Assembly (NCBI GenBank): GCA_001600495.1
Contig: BCKE01000062.1
Coordinates: 168,790-232,789, forward strand
Length of the DNA: 64,000 bases
Source: Pilasporangium apinafurcum
Taxonomy: Eukaryota; Oomycota; Peronosporomycetes; Pythiales; Pythiaceae
Direction: 5' to 3'
The notes below the pieces were generated by a model that saw only the letters and a list, made by a program, of their open reading frames with translations, searched no databases and was not told the origin of the DNA. Below, one piece after another: positions 43,824 to 55,949 of the stretch (the first letter of the stretch is position 1; every line of letters starts with the position of its first letter). The translations under genes were made by a program, and so were the position numbers.

Positions 43824-44189
43824 CGTGATGTTGGTATTTAACGTTCCGGTGTTGACCTCCTGTTCGCTCCCGTGCTTCTCGGTTTCTGGCAGTGCTGTTG
43901 ATGCATCCAATTTGAAGTTCAGCAATACCTATGGTGCCCAGCTGAAGTTGTGCCACATAAAATTAGTAATTTTCTAAATTCCCTTAAATAGTGTTTCGAC
44001 CAGTTAGAATGCTGCCATCGCATTTTGCCCTTTGTCAGGTGGCGCATGGCTGATCGATGGCATCAAGAGTTGACGGCAGTTCCGGGGCTGCAGCAACTGG
44101 TATTTCTACGCAATGATACATACGGTCTATTAGCATAACCACTTTATGGAACTGAGCGTCGAATATGCAAATCCTATCTGTGCATCTTT
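43824..44189. other. Divergent intergenic region
   Basis: About 365 bases between glutathione transferase 4 and the coiled-coil gene. No gene or clear initiator was recognised. Confidence 0.45.
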
Positions 44190-46593
44190 ATGGAAGTAGA
44201 CAGCCTCGCAGTTGCGGGATTTGACTTGGAAGACAAAGGAAACCGTGTTGCTCGCGCTGTTTCAAGAGGTAATAATCCTTATATGCAAGTTGTTTTATCA
44301 TGTTGACTGGATAAAAACTTGAAAGTTGCCATGACAGCATGCATCGTCAGCACTGGTAGTTGAAGAATTGCAACGTATGTGCAAGGACAGGAAACAGGAA
44401 CGCAAGACCGAAAAACTTGAAAACTGGTACGAATTCTTCTTTTTATTTTTTCTCATTTGTGGAGAGTGCTATAAGAGCAATATCTATGTGGTTGCTGATA
44501 TTAATATTCGCTGCTTCAATAGGGAACGTGACACGATACGCAAGAAAGAAGAGAGTTTTCGCTCCGACTTCATGCAAGCCGTTGCTACGGAGCTGGCGGT
44601 GAGTGCGTCAGACTTGCACAAATTCGTATTCATGCAAGTGCAAACTATGTAGTGACCCTAGCATATTCTGTTTGCATAGCGATTAGGTGCGCCGACGATG
44701 ATCTCATGGCAAAAGTTAATGTTTGATAAAGAGTGCTCCAGTCAGGCATTTCGTGTCTTGCTCACGAAGATCAAATCCTCACGTCGAAGTGGAAATAGCA
44801 GCAGCAGTAGCACCAGGCGAGTTGGCATGAGCAACTCTACAACAATCCGTAATCGTAATAATCGTCCGGAAGATGTGAACGATGATGAAGAAGTCATTAG
44901 AGATGCAGGTGACGACGATAGATTGGCGGATGAAGGTGAGCGTACTCCTCCTGGAAAGCGTGGAGAGTCGCGGTTTCCTCCGCTTCGGGCGTCATTTGTT
45001 GGTAAAACACGATCAGGGCCGCCATCGAAGTTGGACTGGAACTATGACACAACAACCAAGTCCCCTGGAAGGTTAGATGATGACAATAACCAAGAATATG
45101 AACATGGTGGTGATAGTACAGAGAGATATTCCAATAACCGAATTCTCAGGAGTAGTGCCAGCAGCAGCGCGGGAGGGCCTGAGATGATTATTGAACGAGT
45201 AAGAGAACCAGGAAAACCGTCTGGCTCATCCACGTTCGTTGCCAAATTTAAGAAAAATCAGTTGCAGATGGTGCAGCACGAAAATGCGATGTTATTGGAA
45301 GAGAATCTAAAACTAAAAGATGAGATCGCACATCTTGAAGCGCTGAATGTTGTTCTACATGATGAGAACAACAAAGAGAAATCGGCTGCTGGTGGCGGAT
45401 CGTTCGACTATCGACGAATGCGATTGTTGCAAGCACAGAACATGCAACTGCAACGCCAAATAAGTATGCTTCAAGATGCGATACATACCCATCAAGACGC
45501 CGGATCTAGTCTACTCGGGGCGTTACAACACTGGCGAGATATTATTGATGCTGGTAGGCAAGAGGCTAAAGCAGCCGGCGCATCGGACCAAAATGATGAC
45601 CAAAAATCGGTCAAATGGATGATGGCAGTCCCTGATAAACTCATGGGCGAACTGAATCGCGTTGAACAACAGATTCATGTGGCGAGCACAGCACTCAACG
45701 CAACTTTTGAATCAAAGCTTCGCATGAGCAGTCGATCAGCAGCATATGTAAAATCATTATCCGGGGCATCGAGCGTTTTGATGAACAGTATATACAGCGG
45801 TACTATGGGCCATTTGCGAAGTGACAAGGTGAAACAGCTTGAGGAGAAACTTGCCAGCGTAGGAAAAGTATTAGATGAGTGGACAGATCAGGCGCTCAAG
45901 CTCGATATTCCACTGATCAGTTTACCAGCGAAGCGAGAAAGTATTGCTAGTACCTCTGTGAATGGTATCCCTGAGTTGGCGAGTATGACTCGCGATCTGA
46001 TATTCGAATTGGGAGCATTTGGTGTTGTTGTACCACCATCCTCTGTGGCGAACATTAAAGCGCGTGAAGGTATTACAACTGCATTGGATGTTGTAAAGGT
46101 GATTTCATCTTCAACCTTTGCCAGTACCGCGAAAGAACGTGAAAAGCAAGCAAAAATTATGCTCAAGCAACTACACGCGTATCACACTGCAATGGAAAAC
46201 GAAATGAAAGCTTGTCGACGAGAAACAACGTATTGGAAATCAGGATGGCTCCGCCAAGAAGAAATTTTGTGTAAGTTGATGAAGCGTGTACTACATCTTG
46301 GAGAGAAGAAACTGCAATGGATTGATGAAAATGTGGTAAAACCGATGCAAGACGTGGAGCAAGTCTTTGCATCCTTTCTCAGAGCTCATGTGGAAAATAC
46401 AACTCGACATAATCCATTCCTACCGCTTCTCGTGGAAACTTTGACAAACCAACAACCGTTGATACTGGGTGGTATAGAGCAATGCAAAACGTATTCAAGC
46501 ATGATCCAATCTGAGCTAGAGGAGTTATGTACCGATTACGAGGCAAATCGACAAGTACTTGCATCTTCTTCATCAACTTGTGCTTCAGATTAG
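44190..46593 (+). CDS. Coiled-coil protein of unknown function (4 exons)
   Basis: Exons 44190-44268, 44351-44426, 44523-44598 and 44680-46593 join in phase to 714 residues. The N-terminus reads MEVDSLAVAGFDLEDKGNRV, then charged helix (EELQRMCKDRKQERKTEK). A low-complexity region rich in Ser, Arg and Asp follows (about residues 110-260), then a heptad coil (HENAMLLEENLKLKDEIAHL) and a long helical C-terminal half (about 340-700) with conserved-looking segments such as ETTYWKSGWLRQEEILCKLM. No enzymatic motif. The large exon alone would start at the ATG at 44698; the three upstream exons are supported by consistent phase and consensus splice sites. Confidence 0.82.
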
Positions 46594-46617
46594 TAGCGTG
46601 GATAAGTACTGCGTGAT

Positions 46618-47724
46618 CTATAAACCATGCAGCTCAGTAACTTGATCTACCACTTTCTGTTGATGATCTTGTAGCTCCTGATACTCCCAACGCTCGACTT
46701 CGTCAAGAAATGGATCTTCAATTTGATCTGTCTTTTGATCAATGCCTAGTAAGGCTTCAATTACCGCTGCACCACAAAATGGCACATACGTCTCTGAATA
46801 CCCTCCCTCATGAACAAACACAATTTGCCCTTTGGATGTTTGTTGTGCCAAATGAATAAGCTTTTGCGCCATAAATCGAAATACTTCACTGCTCAGGATC
46901 ATCGCAGCCAGTGGGTCCGCATAGGAGGCATCAAAGCCCGAGGAGACCAGAATGAAATCAGGTTGAAACCGAGATACAGCAGGAATGACGATTTTCTGGA
47001 ACGCATACTCATATGCTCCGCTTCCAGAGCCTGGTGGGAGGGGTACATTGATGGTAAACCCCTCTCCTTTATCTGAGCCTTTTTCTTGCCATGTTCCAGA
47101 ATTCGCGGGATAGTTGTTAGCTTGATGCAACGAAATAAATAGTACCTTATCGTTCTCATAAAAGATGTCTTGAGTCCCATTCCCATGGTGCACATCATAA
47201 TCCACAATAGCGATCCTCTTAACGGCATCTGGGTACTTTTCCAACAAATGGTTAGCAGCAATCGCCACGTTATTAAACAAACAAAAACCCATTCCACGGT
47301 TGGGCGTGGCATGATGTCCCGGCGGGCGCGTGAGCGCATACGCTGCGTCTACTCGATGCTCCATGACTGCATCACACGCCGCAATAACACCACCGGTGGA
47401 TAGACACGCAATGTCGAACGCAAATTGTGAAAACGGCGCCTCTTCCCCCGCATTTCCCCCTTCCTCTCGCTGTGATTGCACTTCAATTTCATCAATATAA
47501 CGTCTTGTGTGCGCAAGTTCTAATTGCTCTTTACTCGCAGAAAATGGATCAATCATATGTAGTTTCTTCAGCAAACCCGAAACAGCGAGCAGTGCATGGA
47601 ACCGTCGTTTTGTGCTGGGGGATTCCCAGTGCTGGAAGGGCTGGACCAGCGACGAATATTGGATACTCCATGGGCGATGCCACATGTACCGTTCGTCAAA
47701 CACGTATCCCACTTTTCTTTCCAT
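46618..47724 (-). CDS. Histone deacetylase family protein (class II-like)
   Basis: 368 residues from the ATG at 47724 ([18 protein letters not shown]); the open frame upstream has only a TTG. Zinc-hydrolase residues are intact: the double histidine in [20 protein letters not shown], the metal ligands in [15 protein letters not shown] and [13 protein letters not shown], and the C-terminal HEGGYSE. This arrangement is typical of class II and bacterial acetylpolyamine-amidohydrolase-like enzymes. Substrate could be acetyl-lysine on histones or other proteins, or a small acetyl-amine. It ends 24 bases from the convergent coiled-coil gene and faces alanyl-tRNA synthetase divergently. Another frame (47908-47696) overlaps its start. 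Confidence 0.92.
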   Translation of the reverse strand: MERKVGYVFDERYMWHRPWSIQYSSLVQPFQHWESPSTKRRFHALLAVSGLLKKLHMIDPFSASKEQLELAHTRRYIDEIEVQSQREEGGNAGEEAPFSQFAFDIACLSTGGVIAACDAVMEHRVDAAYALTRPPGHHATPNRGMGFCLFNNVAIAANHLLEKYPDAVKRIAIVDYDVHHGNGTQDIFYENDKVLFISLHQANNYPANSGTWQEKGSDKGEGFTINVPLPPGSGSGAYEYAFQKIVIPAVSRFQPDFILVSSGFDASYADPLAAMILSSEVFRFMAQKLIHLAQQTSKGQIVFVHEGGYSETYVPFCGAAVIEALLGIDQKTDQIEDPFLDEVERWEYQELQDHQQKVVDQVTELHGL

Positions 47725-48102
47725 CTTTACGCGCCATAGAACGAGCACAGAGCCACACACGCAGATCGGTCGAAAGCACCACAAGATCTTGTGTCTGGTC
47801 TACTCTGAAGCCACTTCCTCTTTCTTCTGCAATGCCCAGAGTGAAGGTCGTTCCGAACATAGTTTCCTTTATGTCCCGCAATGTGAAACAGCCTCTGACT
47901 GTCACCATTTTCTACCAATAATATTAAATTATTTGTGGAGAAACCTCCTGTGATTGGTCAAGAATTTTCATTTTTCAACCCCTCCACACATTTTGTTCAT
48001 GATGATGGTGTAGTTTCATTCAGCAATTTTCCCCAAGGAGAGAGAAGCACCGGTGGAAGAAGCAGAAGCAGCAGAAGAAAAAGAAACAGATTGAGAGACA
48101 GG
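47725..48102. promoter_or_regulatory. Divergent promoter (HDAC / alanyl-tRNA synthetase)
   Basis: 378 bases between divergent start codons. An initiator-like TTCATTTT at 47967-47974 is oriented toward the synthetase, giving a leader of about 130 bases. Confidence 0.5.
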
Positions 48103-51100
48103 ATGAGCAGTGACCAGGGATTACAGCAGCAGGTGGCGTCGTTGGAGCAAGGTGTGGCCGCACAGGAAACGCGGATCTCACAGCTGGAAACGAAAGTCGC
48201 GAATTTGACGACTGAGAGCAATAACGTGTGGCCGGCGGCGCGGATCCGTCAGACGTTTGTCGAGTTTTTCGCACACCATCCGACACTGCCGCACACGTTC
48301 TATCCGTCATGCCCGGTCGTACCACTGGACGACCCGACGTTGCTCTTCATCAATGCCGGTATGAATCAGTACAAGCCGATTTTCTTGGGGCAAGTGGATC
48401 CCTCCCATCCAATGGCCAAATTGACGCGTGCCGCGAATTCCCAGAAATGCATCCGTGCTGGCGGAAAGCACAACGATTTGGATGATGTTGGCAAGGACGT
48501 ATATCATCACACCTTCTTTGAGATGCTTGGGAACTGGAGTTTTGGTAATTATTTCAAAAACGAGGCGGTCGACATGAGTTTTAAGCTGCTCACGGAAGTG
48601 TATGGCATTGATGCTAATCGGTTGTATGCGACCTACTTTGGTGGTGACGAAAAGCAGAACCTGCCTGCTGATGAAGAAACTCGACAGATCTGGTTGAAGT
48701 ATTTGCCAGCGGAACGTGTCTTGCCCTTTGGCTGCAAGGACAACTTTTGGGAAATGGGTGATGTTGGTCCATGTGGTCCATGCACAGAGATCCACTACGA
48801 TCGTATCGGCAATCGTGACGCCTCAAAGCTCGTGAATGCTGATCTTCCCGATGTCATTGAGATCTGGAACAATGTGTTTATCCAGTTCAACCGCGAACAA
48901 GACGGAAAGCTCGTGCCATTGCCAAGCAAGCATGTTGACACGGGAATGGGTTTTGAACGCTTGGCGTCGATCCTGCAAGGCAAGACCTCGAACTACGACA
49001 CGGATGTGTTCACGCCGCTGTTTGCGGCGATCCAGAAACTCACCAAGGCGGAACCGTATGGAGGCAAATTGGGCGATGAAGATCCGACCAAGCGCGATAT
49101 GGCGTACCGCGTTGTGGCGGACCACATCCGCACGTTAACGTTTGCGATCACGGACGGTGCGATCCCGAGTAACGATGGTCGTGGGTACGTGTTGCGTCGT
49201 ATCCTTCGTCGTGCAGTTCGTTATGGCCAGCAATTCCTAAATGCGCCGATTGGATTCTTATCCGAGTTGGTGCCTGTGGTCGTCGAGATGCTGCATGAAG
49301 CCTTCCCGGAATTGAAGGCCAAGCAAGCTGAAGTGGTGGAGATCATCCTGGATGAAGAAAAATCATTTGGCCGCACGTTGAACAAGGGTATCGATCGCTT
49401 CAAGAAGATCGCACAGAGCATCCGTGAAAGCAACTCGTTGGTTATCCCAGGAGTGGATGCGTTTTTCCTGTATGATTCCATGGGATTCCCGTTGGATTTG
49501 ACACAGATTATGGCTGAGGAAGAGGGAATGACGGTCGATGTCAAGGGTTACGAAGAGCAAATGAAGTTGCAGAGCGAGCGTTCGAAGTTGGATCGTAAGA
49601 AGGGTGGCAACAGCGGTGCGCGACCATTGGTCTTGGAGGCTAATGAGACCAGTACTCTTGCTAGCAAGGAAATCAAGCCCACGGACGATTCGGCCAAGTA
49701 CGAGTGGAATGTGACCGTCCCAGGCAAGGTCGTAGCGATTTTCACGACCACAGAGACTAGCTCGTCGTTTGTTGATGAAGTTAAGGCTGGTGACTTTGAA
49801 CGCGTCGGTGTGATCTTGGACAAGACCTCGTACTACGCGCAGTCTGGTGGCCAAATCTACGATACGGGTGTACTTCGTGCTTCGGACTTCACACTAGATG
49901 TTGACTCGGTCGAATCCTATGCTGGATATGTGATGCATATGGGACCGGTTACGTCGGGCTTGATCAAGGTTGGCGACACCGTAGAATGCCACGTTGATTA
50001 CGCGCGTCGCAGCAAGATTGCACCTAACCACACGATGACACACGTGCTCAACTTTGCGCTTCGCAAGGTGCTGGGCACAACGGTAGATCAACGTGGGTCG
50101 CTTGTGGATGAAACCCGTCTGCGGTTTGATTTCACGGCTAACAAAGCTGTGAAGACGGATCAGTTGAGGGAGATCGAAGCAATCTGCGACGACATCATCA
50201 AGCAACAATTGGAAGTGTACACACAGAACTCGCCTCAGGCACACGCCAAGCGCATCCAAGGCTTGCGTGCCATCTTTGGGGAAACCTACCCAGACATGGT
50301 GCGTGTCGTGTCCATCGGCCAACCAATTGCTCCGGTACGTTACTTGTTGCTCTTTTTCTTCAGTTTGATTTTGGGGCTTGTCCTTACATGACGATTGTGT
50401 TTTTGCTGTTATAGATGTTGGAGGACCCAGAAAACAGTGTGTGGAATAACTATTCTGTTGAATTCTGTGGTGGAACGCACTTGAAGAACACGCGTGAAGC
50501 GAAGAAATTTGTCTTGTATGAGGAAGGCGCGATCGCCAAGGGCATTCGACGTGTTTCTGCGTACACCGGTGAAGCCGCTAGTGAAGCGGAAGCGCGTGCT
50601 GTTAAGCTCCAGGAACAATTGGACGCGATCAGCAAATTATCAGGCAATGAATTCGTGGAAAAAGTGTCGGCATTTAAGCCTGTGTTGGACAGTACATTGA
50701 TTTCCTTGCCCACCAAGGACTTGCTTCGTAAGCAGGTCGACGGACTGGTTGAGCGCGTGAAGAAGATCAAGAAGGAAGCTGCTGCTGCACGTGCTGCCAA
50801 TGGTGTTCGTGATGCTAGCGCCGAAGCCACCAAAGCCAAGGAAGCTGGGTCAGAGTTTGTTGTTGTCAAGTTTGATGTAGGCACGGATGCCAAATTGGGC
50901 CGTGAAATGCTAGAAGCCATGAGCCAGATCTTGCCCACAGGTAGCTTCATGATCTTCAGCGTCGACTCAGATGTCAATAAGACTGCTGCGTTCACCCAGG
51001 TGAGCCAACACCACATTTCTTCGCGTCAACTGGATGCCCGGCAATGGGTGAACCACGCGATGGCGGTCATGAATGGTAAGGGTGGTGGCAAGGACGCCTC

Positions 51101-51179
51101 CAACGCTACGGGTCAGGCCAAGACGTTAGAAAAAGTAGATGAGGCCGTTGCACTCGCCAAGGCTTACGTACAGAACTAA
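48103..51179 (+). CDS. AARS: Alanyl-tRNA synthetase
   Basis: Charges tRNA-Ala with alanine. Exons 48103-50334 and 50415-51179 (donor GTACGT, acceptor TTATAG) give 998 residues. The class II catalytic core starts at [20 protein letters not shown] and runs through [30 protein letters not shown] and [14 protein letters not shown]. The editing domain has the zinc motif HTMTH (residues near 650) and, across the intron, [12 protein letters not shown] short C-Ala domain follows. The extra N-terminal coil of about 45 residues ([20 protein letters not shown]) is not part of the core. The frame opens further upstream with basic residues but without an ATG; a mitochondrial form by alternative initiation is conceivable and unproved. 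Confidence 0.96.
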
Positions 51180-51730
51180 GGAGCCTCAGCTAATGCGATT
51201 GATGGTAGAAGTTTTTTTCGTCGCTCATAAGAAGAGTATGAGATGATTGGAGCCAGATATCGCGGTTTTCACTGATGCTATACAGGGTGGTTGCTGACGT
51301 TAGCTTTGCATTTTTTCAGGATATACATAGTATATATCATATCTGTTGGCTTCATTCCGTTATTTTGTCTCCAACTACGCATGGACATTGCTCCGTACGC
51401 GATTTCCACACTCAGCTAACACAGACATAGAGAATCATGCTCAGTCTGCGTTGGGTTCATGAATGAATACGCTTTGCATTATTTGACCAGTAGCTACACT
51501 ATCGCTAATATAGGCTAGAGCTGTGGACTCGCGTGCATTGAACCAGTTGGTTGCTTGGAAGCATGCTTGATATATAAATGGAGGAACTTGATTTCCCTAA
51601 GAGTTTCTATTTTGCGAGGAAACGGTGTAATTGAAGATCTTCGGTCGTCTGAAAATGGCGCCCATGTGAAGATTAGCTAGAATAACATGGAAGCGACGGA
51701 GAACATGTTTAAAGAGGTATCAGCGCGCCT
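51180..51730. other. Intergenic region, no gene seen
   Basis: About 550 bases downstream of the synthetase and next to the LINE relic. Nothing recognised. Confidence 0.45.
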
Positions 51731-52114
51731 TCAGCAATCGATTATGTAGCGATTCATAGTCATAATGTAGTTTGAAATGCGGCGTGGATAATAAATGTCA
51801 AGTATTTTGCAAAATTGTTTGCGATGCAAGCTTTCCAATTGGAATACGTCAGTGCCAATCAATGCTCGTGTTCCACAATTATACAGGATAATAGGAAGGA
51901 TGTAGATGCTGTAGAGACGTGTAGGTCCAAAAACGTGCTCATGGCGGACCCAAATAGTCCACATGCGGTTAAAAGTAACAGTAGTAAAATGTTTTCGTTG
52001 GGAAAAGTCTTCCAAGTCATCAAGCAGGGATCCGAGCTTACATCTGGGTCGCTAGAATTCTTCTTGTGCACGTAGCTTGTGATTGGCAGTGATATGTCTG
52101 TTGGGGTCATAATG
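51731..52114 (-). pseudogene. Relic of a non-LTR (LINE) retrotransposon reverse transcriptase
   Basis: The minus strand reads KLGSLLDDLEDFSQRK, then FNRMWTIWVRH, LYSIYILPIILYNCGT and LESLHRKQFCKILDIYYP. This matches the region after the catalytic core of LINE reverse transcriptases, where a KxLGS block, a leucine-rich LPxLLYNCGTW-type block and an RRILG-type block occur in this order. An in-frame stop at 52052-52054 and the absence of the catalytic part show a short dead fragment. Confidence 0.68.
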
Positions 52115-52209
52115 ATATTAAAAATACATAAAACATGGATGGTGGTGCCTACGTCTACGAGATTTATGGGCCAGCAAGGGTTTCTTTTCGCTGTTGCTGA
52201 CGATTTTCG

Positions 52210-54917
52210 CTAAGATACCTGTACGCGCTCATCTAGGAAAACTTCGTTCTTAATCGTCTCTATCGATGTCAGTTGCCGCCTGTCGGATTCTTTCCATAAG
52301 CTATAATTCTGCTTGGCGATGTTGTGAATTACGCTGAATTCCTTCTCAAAAATCACTTGTGAGATCGTCTCATAGAACGGAAGCACGATGAACTCGAAAA
52401 AACCAACTTGGTTCTGCGAAAACAAAACATATATGAGATATCAGTAGTCAATCAATTCCAAATAACGTTGAAGGATCAACAGCTATTAGGAAAAGTAGTT
52501 ACCTTGGCACTGTTTTCAGAAAATCGGTCCATGAACGGAGAAATGTCTGAGTTGTCCGCTCGTTCGTTATCACCCTGGAGGAAGAATTCTTCGATAATTA
52601 ACGAGGACCACATGACATGCAATTTCCGTTCTTTTGCAGCATGGCCGATGTCGGCGCATTTGATGACAACCTTCATGATCATCATGGGGTCAGTTACTGG
52701 TTTCGCAGCCCCAGGCATACCACCCGATGCATTTTCTTGAAGAACAAGCGCCTTCAAATTCCCCACCAGCTGCAAATGCATAGATAGATCGGTACTCAAC
52801 ACCATTTCAATGATGGCCTTTCGAATCTCACGATAAGGTTTATCCTTCATCCGGCCAAATATGTCACACATCGGATTCCGCATGATGAAGAACGTTTCGG
52901 CCAAGTGCATACTCTCCAAAATACTGCGATCGTTGTATTGAATGGCTAACTCGTGCTTCGATTTGATCATGTAATTGTTAGATTTCCCTGGGTGTCGGAA
53001 GTCGTGAATCGCAGCAGCTACCAGAGCAGCGTAAATTTCCAAATTGGTCAATGTATCACGGATGTGACCATCGGAGAGGACCGTAATTAAATAATTGACT
53101 GAATTCACCACATCCGCTGCATGACTGCTATTATGATATGGATTTGCCAAGTACCCATCGTCCAGTAAATAGAGAAAATTGCGCAAAATGGTCCGATCAA
53201 TCCGAAATTCCTCATGCAGTTCGTGGATCTCAAACATGGCAGCAGTGACATACATCAATGGGCGATTGTGAGATATTTCAGCGATTTTCAAAGTATCTAA
53301 ATCCCAGCCGTCCTGATGGATGCGGTACTTCACGTTTGCCAGTATGTCATCCTCCCACGCTGGCATGTTGTGCAACGGCATAATTGTCAGGGAATTCGGT
53401 CCCATTCCAACACCATCTTGATAGCTTCGTCGTACTTCACTATTTGAGTGGGAACTCGTAGATATGGTTGCATTAGTACGCCCCGCACCAGCGTAATCTT
53501 TTCGTGCCAAGACCGATAGAGCCCAGTTCTTCGTGTCATTATCAACATCAGGCTCGGACTTCATTTGAGCACTAATATCAGGCATAAACAAGTTTGTGTC
53601 TAGCTTCGCTAACTTCGTCAATATCTCCATCCCACGTGCCGTGGTCTCCTCGCTCATATCTGTGTCATCAATGAAGAACTTCAATTCAGCCAAGAGAGAG
53701 TGCAACGGTGAAGTCAAATCAAGGCTGAAATCATCATCGTCACGCTGGGCAAGTTCTTTCTTCAAGTTTCGATTCTCTTCTGCGATAAGGTTCTTCTCTC
53801 GTGTTGCTTTCTCAGCTTCTAGCTCAACGGCCCATACATGAAGAAAGTCCTGGCGGATAACACGGTCAACGTCGCGATTGCGCAGCAGCATCACGAACGC
53901 AAACAAGATGGGGAAGCAAATCACAAGAATTCTGTTCTGGATGAAGGGTCCCGAGTCTGTCATAGGATAGTACAAGACAGTCAATATATTGTAGGAGAGG
54001 CACGTGATCACGCCAATCACCGTAAAGTGAACTGTGTCAATACGTAGGAGAGGTACAAATACGAAGATCATCATGAGCCGAAGCATGTTGATGTTCATCG
54101 TGGCTGCAGGGAGCAGGATCTCTTTGGTATATACTTGAAGCACTTCCGTCCGCGATCCCGAAATGGGCTTAAAAAGCCAGTCACTTCTTGCAGTGGAGTT
54201 GATATAATACGTAGGGCCGTCTGTTTCGATTATATCGAGTGCTTCCATTAGAATATTGATATCTATTGCAATATAATTGCACCATTCCGTCATCATTGAA
54301 AACATGCCACCCGCTAAGATGGAGAAGCTCCAACATAAGATGATGACAGTATAGATTCGCTGAAATCGGACTTCGTATTTGCGCTGTCGACTGACATAAA
54401 GGAGCAGTGGAATCAGCGCAAGAGGGGTAAAAACCAGTAAACAATATCGCACACTTTCTTTCCTGGTCTTCTCGTCCGACGAGAAGAGGTTGGTCACGTT
54501 TGAACCCGTAAAAATCAAATAGAGAAAGAAGAACAGTGACGTTATCCGAAATGACCGAGGCGAATTCTCGCGCGCGAAAGTAACTTGATACAATTTCTCT
54601 AACCGCGATTCGTTGATGAAATGACTCGTCAACGGATGAAACTTGACCTCCACGGGTGTTTTCTTGTTCTTTGTAACACATACTGAATCAGCCATTGGAT
54701 ATATACGTGAAACGCGTTGATTGACTCGATCTTGGTTTAGCATCGCGTTAATGTCTGAAGGCGCATTATTTCCCTTCATTGGAAGTGTAGTGGCAAAGCT
54801 CACGGACACAGCCCGACCGCGATTAGCAGATTGGTTGGTACCTTTTCCCAACTTCTCCGTCCCAGTTGGTGTGGAGACATATGACGATTTATCTCCCAGG
54901 GCAGATGACTGCCTCAT
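52210..54917 (-). CDS. Membrane-anchored 3',5'-cyclic nucleotide phosphodiesterase
   Basis: Two exons, 54917-52503 and 52413-52210, give 872 residues. After a polar N-terminus come about six hydrophobic helices between residues 140 and 365 (VIILCWSFSILAGGMFS, VICFPILFAFVMLL), a coiled stretch (KNLIAEENRNLKKELAQR), then a class I phosphodiesterase catalytic domain. Metal and catalytic residues are visible in YHNSSHAADV, AAIHDFRHPGKSNNY, YNDRSILESMHLAETF and IKCADIGHAAK, and the domain ends in exon 2 with VGFFEFIVLPFYETI. It would degrade cAMP and/or cGMP at a membrane. Specificity cannot be read with confidence. The 5' end may lack an exon: a basic frame reaches to about 55102. Confidence 0.92.
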
Positions 54918-55949
54918 GGGCGGTGCAGATCGTACTGGAAGCAGTGTGCTGAGTTGTTTGAGCCGCTCAGAATGCTTCTCGCTTGTCTTTCAACAAAGTC
55001 ACTATCTTGGCGGCTCCTTTTTCGTGCGCGTAGCCTAGACTTGCGACGATCGGTGCTGCTGAGCCAACTGGAAATACTCGCTCCTGTCACCTCTTTGGTC
55101 AACGTTGCAAATCGATAACCACTCGATCAAGAAGGGCAAGGATAGGAGAACACCTTTCTGGATGAGCTTCCAGTGGGTGAGCGCGAGTACGTTTTATTCC
55201 GTCACCAACTTGTCCACTTCCCGTCAATCACGCTCCTCCTCGTCTGCTGTGGGCGGTCGCGCTTTCAATGGGGCGTCAGAGCGTGGGTATATTTATTTAT
55301 CCCTTCTCTCGTTCTCTCTTCTTCAGTGTTTGGTGCCCAGAAACTGACACGTTTTTGTGTGTGTTGGTTGATAAGGGTGTTATTTTTTTCCTCTGCTCGT
55401 CTTCCAATCCGACCTTCAGACTGTGCAATGCCAACACCACAGAAAAAACAGTGTGTATCTAAAAAAAGGTCGTCGAGCTACACACATCACAATGATTGCG
55501 CGGTGTTGTCAAACGATGTTCAATTTTAACTTTACCCACCTACACGAGTTTTTTGCTCTTGCTGTTGACGCTAATTTCGTAATTTTGTAACTTCGTGACG
55601 TATGTGCGATCATAGTGTTATCTGCTCATGATTCCGCCACCTGTAGCCCACCCGACAGAAAACTTTCACTTGCTTCATTTTTCTCATCTCTTTATCGGTT
55701 CCGCGCACGCAAATCTGATCGTCTGCATCTCCATGTTCCCACTTCAACATCTTACATGGGAAGCATGCAAAAAAAAGCGGGTTTTTGGTGACACATAATT
55801 CGGCGTAGTACGGTACAATAGATACTTATGCAAATATTATATACAAACTTAAAGTGATCAAGCGACTTGTGTTGATTTGATTAAGTATCCGTGTTGGTCT
55901 TTTGATTGGCCGCCACTGGCACATCTATTTGAACAAAGTCAACGTGATA
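54918..55949. promoter_or_regulatory. Divergent intergenic region (phosphodiesterase / YqeH-like)
   Basis: About 1.03 kb with pyrimidine-rich tracts at 55290-55440. Short frames only. Part next to the phosphodiesterase may be untranslated leader or an unrecognised exon. Confidence 0.4.
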
